A stretch of 64,000 nt of DNA from Favolaschia claudopus. Taxonomy: Eukaryota; Basidiomycota; Agaricomycetes; Agaricales; Mycenaceae. A program made the translations under genes and the position numbers. Positions 45,766-60,152 of this stretch are shown in pieces. Positions within the stretch are counted from its first letter, which is position 1. The number at the start of each line of letters is the position of its first letter. The notes beneath the pieces are model-generated. The model ran no database searches and was not told where the DNA came from. It worked only from the letters and a program-made list of their open reading frames with translations. The stretch is taken from contig JAWWNJ010000001.1 of the NCBI GenBank assembly GCA_037176885.1, forward strand, positions 124,001 to 188,000, read 5' to 3'.

Positions 45766-46967
45766 TGACCATCGAAGCAAGCAAGCAGACGTCGATGAAT
45801 TGGTGTAGGCGTTTTCCGAGCTACATACCCCGCAGAAGAGTTAGTACTTCGCTAGACGCAGAATAGGAGCGAGCGGCGTAAGTACGCACCTCTTCTCTCT
45901 CTTCCTTCCTCTTTCTCAAACGCAAATCCCGAGCGCTACCAACGCACACAGCGTATTCTGAGAGGTAGACGACACCGAGAGGCAAGAATGAGTCGTCCAA
46001 AAGAGTAAAGCCGGAGAAAAAAGGAAAGATCAAAGCGAGTAACAAAAAGACCAAGCAGCTCATCAGCCACGGCCTCCGGAGTCAATTGCCGCCACTCACC
46101 AGGTCCCCAAGCCTCTAGCAGTGTTCAAGATACCCTCTCACAAGACTCTACCTCCAAGATACTCGATTCCGAAGACTCTTCTCTGCTCGCCGCTCAGATC
46201 CTTGCGGAGCTCACAACGCTTCCGCCGGCTCGGGAAACACAGCAAGACGTTCGTTAAGACTTGTAGATTGGACTTGTGGGCGTCTGAAGGCGGCGAGTGG
46301 CGGGTGAGAGATGAAAGACGGAAGAAAGATATGGGAGAGAAGTGGGGTGTTTGGCGACAGGATGTATTCGAAACACCAGGCAAGCACAGGTGATCAAATG
46401 CGGTGATTTGATAGCCGGCGTCAGCTTTCTTCTTCCACTAAGTAAGTAACACTTTGTCCTTTGCCTCGAATTCGCGAATTCCAGTACGTGATGTGCATCT
46501 ATGCTGTCTGGAGAACGAATCACGGATACCTGACAACTTCAGACGCAGGAGGGTCAGAAACACCGTGGCGCTTTGCAAGCGCTTTGTCGTATTGAGCAAG
46601 TTTCAACTTTCAAGACTTGGTGTCATCTCGCTTGAAGTCGCTTCAAGTTTTCCCTACAGTCCTCCTTTCTACAAATGAGGAGGAGAAACGAACCGAACTT
46701 CCCCTACCAGATTCTCTATTTCAACCGCTTCAATGCTAATCAACTTGAGTCCTCGCCGTTCCTCCGAGTCGGATTTTGAAGGTGAGTCCCTGCGCATCCC
46801 ATACTAACTATTAAATGTACCAAGCCGACGATTTGCCACTTATATGCTTCCGCCGTCAAGAATGTTGAAGGATCGCATTTAAATTTCATCCATACCTACT
46901 CAGTAACTAAGGCTGCGCCAACAACGAGAATAAGTAACGTTTCGTGCGCAATATAATCATCTAGCCT
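45766..46967. other. Promoter and 5' region of the SET gene, then spacer
   Basis: No coding gene supported. The minus-strand region 45770-46070 is probably the 5' untranslated region, possibly with an upstream intron. The rest has only short frames. Confidence 0.4.
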
Positions 46968-49178
46968 CTAGGAATTCCGCCGGGGGTAGAGAATTTGTTC
47001 ATCGTCGTCTTCCTCGTGCTTTCCAATTCGCGAAACAAACGGCCATGAAGGCTTGAGCCAAGCTGTCGAAGCCATGAGCAACATCAAGCAAGACGATCTC
47101 CGAATCTTACGCAGCAGGGAGGATGGTGATGGATCCCCTTTCGCACCAAAATAAAAGTTCGGATAATTGGTACGATTTGCTGCCTCCAAGCCATGCGGAC
47201 CAAGCCCCTTGGCTCGATGAAATGTACACAGAGCCTCGTACGAGGCAGTATCGAAGAAGACATGTCGGACAGCGATTTGGAGTTCGAGGGTAGGGAGAGC
47301 AAATAATGCACACTGATCGCCTGAGAGACGTTCTTTTCCCAATGGATCAAAAGACCAATATGGTTGTTCGATGGAAGAGCAGATGTGGGTCAGATCTGGG
47401 GTAAAGAACTTGACACATGGTGGAAGAAAAACATAAGCTCCTTCCATAGCCCTTGAAGCCTCAGACGAAAAGTGCAATCCGATTGAGACACCATCAATGA
47501 AGGCTGAAAAAACTGTCACTTCATGGTTGATGATAAAAGTAAATGGACTCACAGCACAATCCAGGGTCAAGCCTGAGCCGTTGGAAGACATATCCGGCTT
47601 GCGTGATCCAGATTCCCCCGGCGAAGTGGATTGGCCTCTTGAAAGGTTGCTCCCACCGAAAAGGTCCGATTCTCATTTCGATAGCGGTACCTCTCAGGTA
47701 TCGAGGGTACAGACTAAAAATTCACAGATCACAAGAATACTCCGAGTTCAAAAACGTACCGAGTCCACCCGCTGCGCGTCATGCGGCAAAGTACGTCGGA
47801 TAAGCAGCCTTTTTCCACTCTGTTCGGGTCGCAAATTTCCCACTGTGGACTGTAGATACACCTCACATTCACCAAGAATGCTACCTCTCGTAAAGTTTGT
47901 TGTCCGATATGGGTGACCACGCTGAACGGCCGAACTGTTCCCGTTCTCTCCATAGGAATAATTCGAGTAGCACACAGTTCCAAGTCAAGAAGGCCATAAT
48001 AGTAGGCGTCAAAGGTCAGAGTATGCATCATCTTCTCAAATTGCTCCGGTGGGAGAATGAGATTCGCAGACTGAATGGACCCCCAATTTGGCGACGCATC
48101 GGCCGCGTCGCCGTCGATCATATTATCGTCGGAGGGAGAAAGTTCAATGTGTAGCTTCCCGGAGCGTTCCAACCAGAACGTGCAGTCGTGAATCCCCTAA
48201 GAACATGTCAATAACAATTCCACTAGATGAGCATGTCACTTTACCAGACTCTCGTAATTCAGAATATGGGCGATATACCCGGCATGAGTCTACATCAATA
48301 TTTCAGACAGAACTCGGCCATTAGGAAAAGTTTACGTAGAATTCACTGCTCTATTAGACGGTTAGTCAGAGTTTGCTTGTCGGTACGCATGGATTCACCA
48401 GAAATTGATGGAAATAAATGAGATGGGTAGGGCTAAGACGGTAGCCTTCGCGTGCTTGCCGAATCGGAATATGTTCTAAGTGGAATGATAAGCAAACATC
48501 GGCGGCGAAGATCTGACTAAAGAACTGGACAACACCACCGTGGAAAACCGCTGCACACATCCCACTGTTTGCGCACGTTGCGAAGAGTTGAAAAACATTT
48601 TCGTGACTGTATGTATGATTGAGACAACAAAGTATCTTGATCCACACTACGACGCACCGTAAGCGTAGATGAGGAGCTATATATTCATGCCAATCCTGAA
48701 CGTGGGGGATCCTTTTCATTGGAGTTCCATACGACAACGAACCGGCGCACCTCTTGCGCATCATGGCCCTCATAAATCACAACCGTCATCGGGGAACGCT
48801 CCCCAAACATCTTAGCTGAATGTACGCGGCGCACAGCACCTCCTCCTTGCCGCAGCTGCTTCACGATTCCAAGATTCTTCCCAAGCACAATATGGCCGAG
48901 TGGAATCCTCGGAAAGTCTATATCAGTGTTATTAGCAGGGTGAACTTAAATAAATTTGTTGACGAACTCTCGAATTTCGTTTCATTCTCCCCCGCCATGG
49001 CGATGAAAGTTCCGCCGTTAACATTGAAGTTGCTTGCATTCGAGAACAATGTTCCGCCTGGATGAGTTACATCGGGGGCGCCGAAACCAGGCGTGGACTC
49101 GAAGTTCAGTCTCTCCTCACTGTGAGCTGACTGTGATTGAGACGCCTGAGCTTTCGCGGTGCTTAGACGGGCACTCAT
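46968..49178 (-). CDS. Kinase-like GGTF/DDEQILYPR family protein, copy 3
   Basis: Third family member, starting MSARLSTAKAQASQSQSAHS at 49178. It has the clearest N-terminal motif: NFNVNGGTFIAMAGENETKF. Then comes an intron in the shared phase, IPLGHIVLGKNLG, RRVHSAKMFGERSPMTVVIY, and an intron leading to DWHEYIAPHLRLR. Later exons have LILPPEQFEKMMHTLTFDAY, EQPYWSFDPLGKERLSGDQ and LELQIAVRHVFFDTASYE. It ends EEDDDEQILYPRRNS at 46968. As in the other copies, the kinase-like part stops at the N-lobe and no HRD or DFG is seen. The middle is partly unresolved (about 48170-48600). The three copies differ widely in sequence, so they are old duplicates, not recent insertions. Confidence 0.65.
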
Positions 49179-50185
49179 CGATGGAGGGAGAGAGTACTGT
49201 ATTCGTGAGAGTTTCTGGCCTCGTGCCCACTGCATGACATGGGAGACCCCGGAGTCCGGCCCAACGACCGAGGACACAATCGAGCAAGCTGGAAGCCCTA
49301 CTTGCAACCTACTAAATCATAGGATGAGAATATCAAGGGTTGGGCAGGACCAGTACAAGACAGTGGCAACACAAGACTACTGTAGTGGGAGATGGGAGAC
49401 CAAGACCAGACGGAGATCAAGACGAAAGACCGACGTGGGAGGGAACGAGGCGAAGATCAAAACGAGACCAAACGAGACGAGACCAAGACCAAGACGAGAC
49501 GAACACGAAAAATCAAGACGAGACCAGACGTAAGAAGAAGATTGAGACGGAATTAAGTCTCAGATCTGAATCGGAACGAGACAAAACAAAGAGGAAGATT
49601 GAGACCGCCGGGTCAAAGATCAGAACCTCAGAGATCAAGACGAGACGAGACAAAGACAAAGCTGGATGGGACACAATTAAAAGTTCCAGACGAGAGACGT
49701 GACGAGACAAGCTGCAGCAAGAAACAAGGATCAAGAGGGAAATAAAGGTGGCAGGCAAAAAGATAGAAACGGGACGGGATGAAGACGGAGATCAAGAAGA
49801 GACTCGTCGTCGTCGCGGCTTGGTCGCAGCAGGTCGAGAGATGATGTGTTACGCTGTGTTACGTATACTTCAGTCACATCAACTTGTCAAGTCAATTCGA
49901 CCAAACAACCGCTTTGCAGCTGAATAAGGCAATTTGAGCCGAGATCGCGGTTCGCAAGAATATGTGAACGAGGGATAAGGCTACATAACCGGATTACATA
50001 TGGGTGTCGATGAGCTGCTGTTGTGGTCGAACATCGCGAGTAAACACTCGTCACACCATGGAGGAGGATAGCCATATATATTCGAATTTCGCAAGCAGAT
50101 AACAAAACCCGGAGCAACGTCATACATACATACAACGAGAAAGAAAGAATAGAGTTCCAAAAAACGAACGAAGGCATTGTATGAT
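49179..50185. other. Spacer with purine-rich repeat
   Basis: Contains the promoter side of copy 3, a purine-rich satellite-like stretch (listed separately) and the 3' flank of the peroxidase gene. Confidence 0.45.
49370..49740 (+). repeat. Purine-rich degenerate repeat of GACGAGACCAAGA-type units
   Basis: About 370 bp in which one strand is nearly all A and G with scattered C, built from variants of AGACGAGACCAAGA. It creates a spurious open frame rich in Arg, Asp, Glu and Lys. Unit boundaries are too degenerate to count copies. Confidence 0.65.
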
Positions 50186-52194
<2,009 letters not shown>

Positions 52195-54454
52195 CGTTCA
52201 AGTTGACCGGCGGAGGAGAGACTCGGAGGAAGGAGAGACGCTGTTGTCTGCTGGAGTATCAGGGTCAGTTGTAATGGGCTTTTATACCCTTGGATAAGTT
52301 TATTTTGCGTCCTCCGGGAATTGGATGAGTGAAGGTTACCGACGAGCGACGAGCAGAGCATGGCTGAGCCTGAGAATGACTTTAGCCCGGTAGCACTGCA
52401 AGGATGGGAAGACACCCTTGCACTGGGTCTTATCAGCGGGGAAAACCGTAAATTGAGCTCGAGGCCAAATATCTTTTATCAAGTTCATTGTTTTCGAGCA
52501 TTGAATTCGCTAGACTGAACCCCGAATGCAAGCAAGACCGCATTCCTGCCCAAATACGTCACAACGAAGATGGGCTCTTGCATTCGTAGCAGGAGATGCC
52601 TGATCCACGGTCTGAAATAAAACATTCGTCGCTCGCTATCTAGCGCGTAACGACCCAATGGACTGGAATAAATCATAACTTCGAATGAATTACGAACACG
52701 GACGCACATACTACCAGCACGCACCGGTGCTACCCGGAAGGTAGCCGTCATTCATTATTCATAGATATCTCGAGGCGCCCGCCCGTCTCAACGAGGGGAA
52801 CAACTCACAAGTACACCGACTGGAGGCCGTAGCAATGGGTACATGTGTGGGCGGGGCCGAGAGAGTGGTTTACTGTGTGATAAATTGTCGACGCTGGGAA
52901 AACCAGCAAATGATCAGCGGGTTATCTCACAGTCAGCGCTAAGAGTAGAACTGAGCTGAGGAATCGAAAGCATCCTATTGGTTATGATTATTTTTGAGTC
53001 GAGGGCTATTATAAACGACTCACACTGGTTCTCCGAGAATAGATTCTTTTGTTTGAGCGCAGTTGCCAGTGGTTTTCAAGATGAGGGTCGGGTGAGCTTT
53101 CAGAACGAATATCGATAGGCGAGATGAACACGAGAGGCTTCCTTGAGGCTTCCCATTGACAACTGTACTAAGTAGTTCCTATCGCTCAACGGTATGCTGT
53201 GCACTGGATCTCTACTCAACGCCACGCACCACATAAACGGTAAACTCTCACTGACCAATGCGCACTCTCCTGCAAATCCACATTGCAAGTGAGTTTTTCG
53301 TTTTCAGCCGGCCAAGGGGAGGAAAACGCGCTTTATCAGCTAAAATCCGCCCCCGTTTGGTGGCTACCGGGAGATCAGAACGAATCGGGTTTACCAGAGC
53401 TGTTGACTCGTGCGCATGAAGTGCTCCACTTTGTTTCGCCACCGGTTCCGAGGTTGTGGATTAGACAGACAGAAATAGACGGAAGAATGGAGGAGGGGCT
53501 ACTCACAGGGTAGATGAAGCCCCCACCGCGGCGTTGCTCCGAGCCGACCACTGTATTCTCGTTTTCAGTCGTACTGGGCTAACGAAATTCAATGAAGCCG
53601 GGATAAGACGAAAAAGTGAAAGGACTCATCTCAGCCTATCAATAGTATCCACTCTATTTTTGCGTTACCCTTGTATTATTGTCGATAAGACCGCGCGCAA
53701 TCTCACGCATCGTGTGAATGAAGCTCAGTTGGAGAGGTCCAAGCTTGTGGGCTCAAGCACCAGTAACGGCTCGGAAATAGCAGTGGTTGTAATTGAGTAG
53801 TAATTTTGAGCGAAATGGACATGATGGCAGCAGAATTCGTCGAAAAAAGAGGGAGAGCAAGAGATCCTCGACAGACAACAGCAGAAAATCGCCGGAGAGG
53901 ACTCGAAGAACGTTAGCTCGTGAATGAGTAGGAATGGGGGTCCTGGAATGCATCGAAGCACGAGCGACGACAGCGAGTGGAGTTACAGTCATTGACGTCC
54001 CGTATACAAAAAATCTTCGTATATGCAGGGGAATTCGCTACACCATCGAGGAGATGGTGGAAGTACGGAAGCAAGCCGTGCCGGCATGTGCCGGTATGGT
54101 GTTCTTTGACCATGTTTGATTCTGAAGGCCCAGCACGCTCAGCGCTCAGCTCTTGCATTAGGCGGCATGGATGGCAGCTCTTGAGTTCTGTGACGTTTCC
54201 CATAATTGTAGACAGCGTTATAGAGGTCTACCAACTCCCAGAAGAAAACTTGCAAAACCCAAAATGCCTTTGTTCCCACGGTTCGGTTTATTGGTTGAAA
54301 TTCAACGTCATCTAGAAAATTTCGTTGTCCGTCTCACATGAGCTAAGAAAGATATCTAATCAAGCAGATTGGGAAGCCATTGTACAAAGATTTCCGCCAA
54401 CTCAGTGAAAAGTGAAGAAGGAGTATAAGTAGATCGAGATTGAACGCCGCCTCC
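52195..54454. other. 2.3-kb spacer without a recognised gene
   Basis: Includes the peroxidase promoter (52195 onwards; TTTTATACCC near 52288 lies upstream of the start but on the plus strand). The rest shows short frames only on both strands and no repeat that I could pair. Confidence 0.4.
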
Positions 54455-57046
54455 TCACGACTTCAAATCCCTCAACCACGCCGGAAAATCAGCCAACCAG
54501 CTCTTGACGAACTATATCCACGTTAATGTTAGAGAATCTTAACCCAAAGAAAATGCAAAACAAAAAGTGATCGAACCGTAATCTCATATTTATGAATAGC
54601 CTGAATGAAATCAGGCTCAGCGGAGATATTCAACAGGCCGTTCTCGTCCCTGTGGACATAGAATACGTGAATTCAATAGGCGCAGGTGAATGAAAGAATA
54701 AATAAGGAAGAACGAACCAGTGATGCCCGCCTTGCTACAAGTTGAGAAAATATAATATCAACAACGATTCAGAAGAATCGAAAGTGCATGGAAACCAAAC
54801 GAACCTCGATTTTATAATACGGCCGAAGCAGCGTATCCTTTCTCGGAAATCCGTCGGGTGAATGTACACATCTACGTGGTCGACGTCAAAATATCACAAT
54901 CAAATGAAAATCAGGTCCCAAACCCAAAAGAAAAAAGAAAACTTACGCATACTGCCACGGATCAATCCCACCATCCACCTGCGCCAACCTATCCGCTTGA
55001 ATCCTCAACGCACCGAACTTATTCCACCTCTCCAACATCGGCGACGCAGGAATCTTGTTGGATTCGCCTGGTGGGAACGCCCATTGACACCATTGTTCGC
55101 TGTAATCTGGTTGGATTGAACGGGAGAGGAGGGTTCGTCGGCCGAGAGGGGCGCCTTCTACGTTTTGAAAATCGGTGTAATTATTTTGAACGAGAGTTCG
55201 AGGCAGTTGGTTGACTTACGCGCCCACTGTCCAGCCTCGAGACATGATTGATAGAGGTACGCCCGATTTCCCGAGGTATCGAACGGGTTGGCCCAGGCTT
55301 CTGCGTCCTTGAAACAGACCAAAAATCAAACATCAGCCCTCCCCTTCCACCTCCCAATAAATTCTCCTCGAAAACAAACGCCCACTCACATGCGTCCCAA
55401 AACACTCATTCGAATCCAAACTCACGCCACTCGGACAAAGCGGCACGATATTCTCCTTGACATAATTCGCATAATTCCCGAGATTCTTCCACTTCTTGCC
55501 CCCCGTGTACTTGCTCAGCTGTGAATCCACCCCACTGGCAGCGAAGGTCGAGTTGCTCGCTGTGACGGCGTCGCAGAAGAGGAAGAAGTCGTCTGAGCCG
55601 GCGGTGGGTGACCAGTTGAGTTCTTGCCAGGTGTTGGTTGGGTAGAAGACGGGGTTCTAATTATGATTGCCAGGAGAATTAAGATGGAGATGGGGGAGAA
55701 GGGGAAGGAAGAAGAGAAAGGTCAGCGGAGAGTGAGGAAGGAAGAGATAAGGTGAGAGAAACGCACTCCGATGGGGAACTATGCATGTGGTCGGTCAATC
55801 GGTCAAGGCGGTCAAGGATAAATTTAGCATTGATTCAAACAGAAGAAAGAATATACGCCTGACCGCAATCGTCAAAGCAAAATCTCGGATGTCTTGCAAA
55901 GCCTCGAGCCCGAAGATGGTTTTCAGCTCAGTGAGCGCTGCGGTGTTGTTAGTGGCGATGAGGAAGTCCATCCTGCATGAGTGTTCGTCAGGGAAAGCCA
56001 TTCATTTATAAATTAGAGATTTCGGGACAAGAATGAACCCACTTATCTACGATATCTTCGATACTCCGGATGCAGTCTTGCGGTGCGTTCTTCTGAATAG
56101 TGTAATACCTTGGACGAAAGATATTCTTGACCGTCGACAAGAGCTGAATTGCACGACACGCACCATTGCGGATATCCCTTAAACACCTTCACCGTCCCGC
56201 TCGAACTAATCCCTCCATAGATAACATCCCCATACTCTTTCATCGTGAACGCTACCTCCGCACCAGCCAACGACCCTCCGTCTTGCCAATGAATTTGAGC
56301 AACTATCTCCAAAAGAGCCGGGAATACACTCACAAAGAATCCAAGCCCGCCCAGGCGCCCTCAAATCCTCCTCCTCATGCCCAGGCACCTCCACATGCTG
56401 CGCAAAATACGCAATGTCCGCGATAGACTGCTCGGTCGTGAGCCAGCGCAAATTGTCCGTTGTCAAACCATCGCTTGAGACGAGACCCGAATTGGGGAAC
56501 GACGTCCCGTAGTATCTGTGTTCCAGGATGATGCCCATTCCACTATATTATAGAAAGAAGGCACATCAATCGACGAGAAAAAATTTAAATGGAGAACGAA
56601 ATGAACGAAAGAAAGCGCACTTGAGAGCCTGAGCAAGCTCCGCCACAACTCCCGTCAGAAGCACACTCCCGCGGCTTCGCGCGGACGTTTCCCCGCTGTT
56701 GAGAAGGAATATCGGGCCGCCGGGTTTGTAGAACGTGTCGTTGACGATATAATTCTGGATGAATGTTTCATTGAGGGGTGGGGGTCCGTAGAACGGGTCG
56801 TTGGGGAAGTGGTTGGTGACTTGGGTGAATGTGTGTGTTCCAGAGCTACTCGTTTGGCGCGATCTTGAGCGATTTAATTGAATATCTCTGGCTGAGAGCC
56901 GAGGCAAGTTTTTGATTGACTTACACGAGCGAATCCAGGGCTCCAAAACCGTTTTGAAGCTTGCGCTGGAGTAAAGATTGTGACAGGTCGCGCGAGAGAC
57001 CAAGGGACGAGAAACCCAGCAGCATGAGCGACGAACTGAGCTTCAT
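54455..57046 (-). CDS. Secreted serine peptidase, family S28
   Basis: Peptidase of the S28 family (lysosomal Pro-X carboxypeptidase/thymus-specific serine protease type), which cleaves after proline. It starts MKLSSSLMLLGFSSLGLSRD at 57046, a probable signal peptide. Motifs in order: TFTQVTNHF; QNYIVNDTFYKPGGPIFLLN with SGETSA; MGIILEHRYYGTSFPNSG; the nucleophile region SLAGAEVAFTMKEYGDVIYG; DSNECFGTH; QWCQWAFPPGES; GGIDPWQYADVHSPDGFP with the likely catalytic Asp; and GGHH with the likely His. The end reads SAEPDFIQAIHKYEI, splicing to LADFPAWLRDLKS, stop at 54455. About ten introns. It lies between a secreted peroxidase and a secreted glucanase on the same strand, in keeping with extracellular feeding. 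Confidence 0.88.
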
Positions 57047-57631
57047 TCTCGCTACAAAGAAGATACTGTAGTGACCCAGGTGGTTGAGTGTTGGTGGTGG
57101 TCAATGGTCAGAAGGCGCAATCCTGGCCCCTCATGATGTGGCACCGAACGAAAATAAAAAGAACCTCGGCCATATGCCCGCTGCGGACCCGGTGGTCGTT
57201 TGAAGTCCGTCGTCGGACCGTCGATATTCGCTGATTCCGCGGACCAGATGTGAAGTTTCAACAGAACGCATTGCCGAGCTTCCAGCGTCTCCGCATCTTA
57301 CTGCCGCAATGCCACCTCGGCCAAGATGATGCGGCACTCGTAACATCTGTCTCGGCGATATTCGGCGCAGACAATCGCCGTCGGCAGACATTCCTAATGG
57401 CCAGTCGGCCGACTAGGAGTTGTGCCGAATGTTGCCAACCAGCTCGGGAGCGATGCTCTATTGCAGAAAATCACCCGACCGTCGCAGGGTGGTGCGACGC
57501 GACGCGAGGTGGACGGATTCCGGAGTGGGACAATGTCAAGTCCAGCGCAGAAAAAGGGATATTTCAATTCAACAATTAAATGGAATACAACGAAATTACA
57601 ACATCTCCATCCAAGTGAACCACCTTCCCAA
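57047..57631. other. Intergenic; promoter of the S28 gene and 3' flank of the GH71 gene
   Basis: No gene or repeat recognised. A GC-rich stretch with several ACGACGG/CCGTCG strings at 57180-57420 has no assigned role. Confidence 0.4.
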
Positions 57632-60152
57632 TCAACGTGTACTCCCAACAAAAGCATTAAAATTGTAAATATTGCACGAATTCAAATCGATCGAAAGCCC
57701 ACCCGTCCCCTGGGTAATGACAGCGCCATTGCGCTCCAACTTAAAGGTCGGCTGTCCGCTGCCCATGCCCGTTGCAAAGTAGTTGATGCCAGCGGGCGCG
57801 GATTGCGTGAGTGTGAAAGAGCCTGAAGTGATGGTGATGGTGGCGGGGGAAGCGAGGAGTGCGGCAGCCCACACGCCGTCAGCCTTGAGGGGGTCAATCA
57901 TATGATGTAGTTGAGAATAAGAAAGGAACGTACGGGGAAACTTTGTCCAGTGGGAGGCCCGAGGAATGGATCGGAGCAGCTCAGACCTTTGGGATGGGGT
58001 CGGTACCAGTAGACAATCACTGCGTTCCGACCCTTCCTAAACTGAGGGTGAGGTTAGGGGACCTACACTGAGCTCAACGGAGATCTGTGTCTAGCCAACT
58101 AGACCGACTCTGTGCAGCTCAGTCTAGCTCAGTTGATCTCAGTTTAGCCGATTGTAGGTCTGCGCGGCTCAGAGTACTGGCTGAGACAGAGCTACACTAA
58201 CTTTGTTTACCTATACTTTGTCTTCTAGACAGAGTTCCAACGACTATTCATGGTTGGCCATTGACCCGATACCACGATTTGACCATAACGTGAATATCTT
58301 GCAATCATCACAATTGACACGGGTGAACAGCTCTTGTGAGGGAAGAAGATAAGTTTATATGTGCGGAGTCATGCTGAGATCACCTACACATACCTCCACT
58401 GACCTGCTCTGAGCTAAACCCAGGTCCGTTTAGACGTCTCACAGAGACATGTTTCCAGCTAAAAATATCCTGCGTGTAGGCAGCTAAACGGAGGCTGCGT
58501 AGTGACGTACGCTCACCTCACAGTGACATGTCATCAGCTCGGCTGACTCTGTTTAGGCGACCCCGGAACGCAGTGATTAATGTTCTCTTGCTGTGAACAG
58601 ACGGTACGAAAGAATGTTACTGTCAGCGAACCATTTTGAAAACTTTAAAGAGAAGACTCGGACGAACAGCGGCAGAAATGGTGACTGGCCCTCCATTCTT
58701 GTAAGCAGCAATGTAGGGTGTGATGATTTTCCGCCAGGCACTGTCGAGAAATTTAGAATCTGTTAAACGAAGTTTGTTACCATTGATTGCTTACTCGTGA
58801 GGGAAACCGGCGACCTTGATCAACATATTAATGCTACATGACGCCATCATACCAGTAGATGGACTCACCCATTGGATAGCACCGTCAGAGTCGCCGGACG
58901 GCGCATACACAGACGGACGTTCCGGATGAAGAGGACCTGTATTGAAACAGTAATCAATTTCGCGCTTAGAGTCGGTGAGCTGCATGCTTACCAATATAAT
59001 GACTCTCCCCAAAATCATTCCACGAAATCAACTCCACCAGCTGCGGCTGCAAATTCAATATCTCATTCCACCGATCAATCAGCAAAGTATCAGAGAGATA
59101 CAGCCAGTTCTTGTTGAACGTCTGCGGATCATAATGCGTGAAGAACCAAGGCGAGACGCCGGCCATGTAGGGTGAGCCCCCGAGTTGAGATTGATAGCTA
59201 AAGTGCCAGCGAGCAAACAAGGATTAGGATTTAGTTGGTTAGAGTAGAGATTGAATTGGAGCTGACAATAAGTCTCCGGCCGTTGACATCGTCTGATCGA
59301 TGGGTTGGTTGTCCTGCGATGGCCACGCATTCCATTGGAATAGCCCATCAGTGCTATCTTGATGAGCGAACGCCGCTTGATAGAAAGGTATTATTTCGAG
59401 TGGGGTGCCCACAGCGCTTCGCACGCCCGACCAGTCGAAACCATCTAAACAAGAAGCAGAGTGAATCAGTCACCGCTGATATAATCGTTGTGGCACAGCG
59501 CCGAGAAAAGATAGATGGAGATAGAGATGAATGTTGAACGAATGCCACGCACCTCCAGAAAACGTCGACACCAGCGCGCCATTCCCCCATTGCAGCTGCG
59601 CGGCATCCGACGCATAGAGCCTCAGCCGAGGGACGATTTGATTGTTGAAGTCGCTGAATCCAGGCGAGGCGGCGAAATCGAACGAGATGAAGAGCTTGAA
59701 ATTCGTGTTGCGCGCTGCGGCGTAGGCGAGGGCGAGTTGCGGGTCGGTCCAAGGATCAGTGCCGATGTTGACTTGTGATTTCAAATGAGAATGGTAAGAG
59801 GAAGGGAGCAATTGAAAAGGAAGCAGGGTCATGGGATGCAATGGGATGAGAATTCAGGATATCAATAATCCAAAGAAAGACTCACGCGCGAATGCATCGA
59901 TACCAGTGGCGGATGCGAGCGCGATATCGTTCGCCCAGTCCGCTTGGGTGTATCCGTCTACGATACCGACCTTCAGGTCGGATGGCGACGTCAGGAAATA
60001 CGATCGAAACAACACAAGCGTGGACTGACGATGAAATGGGCAAAGACGAGCTTCGGGGTTCCCGCGCGTGCGACCACAGTGGAGTTCGAAGGTGAGGCGT
60101 GGACCAAGGCGACCAGTAATGGCAATCCCAGGAGATGCAGATGCAGCTTCAT
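57632..60152 (-). CDS. Glycoside hydrolase family 71 alpha-1,3-glucanase, interrupted by a TIR element
   Basis: Secreted enzyme that would cut alpha-1,3-glucan of fungal cell walls. The signal peptide is MKLHLHLLGLPLLVALVHAS. Family stretches follow in order: KLVFAHFIVGIVDGYTQADW; DIALASATGIDAFA; FKLFISFDFAASPGF; QLQWGNGALVSTFSGG; DGFDWSG; SPYMAGVSPWFFTHY; QLVELISWNDFGESHYIG; AWRKIITPYIAAYKNG. After the 564-bp insert come VIVYWYRPHPKGLSCSDPF and a C-terminal beta domain ending NFNAFVGST. Without the insert, minus-strand CAAGAGAACATT would run straight into GTCTACTGG (QENIVYW), which fits the family. With it, the coding frame can continue only if most of the element is removed as an intron, for example from GTCGCC near 58555 to TTTAG near 58035. 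This is speculative. The rest of the gene shows no stops in the exons I followed. Confidence 0.85.
58015..58578. mobile_element. 564-bp TIR element inside the GH71 coding sequence
   Basis: Ends match as inverted repeats: AATCACTGCGTTCCG at both ends, extending imperfectly through ...CCTAAACTGAG / ...CCTAAACAGAG (about 32 bp). The interior has many TAGCTCAG/CTCAGT strings and no coding frame. ATT flanks the element on the coding strand and could be a 3-bp duplication, but this is ambiguous because the ends are themselves AT-rich. Confidence 0.8.

Noticed and set aside
49340..49702. 120-codon Arg/Asp/Lys-rich frame
   Set aside because: Produced by the purine-rich repeat; no real protein pattern.
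57180..57420. Possible regulatory CCGTCG-rich block
   Set aside because: Strings are irregular and no known binding site or spacing could be assigned.
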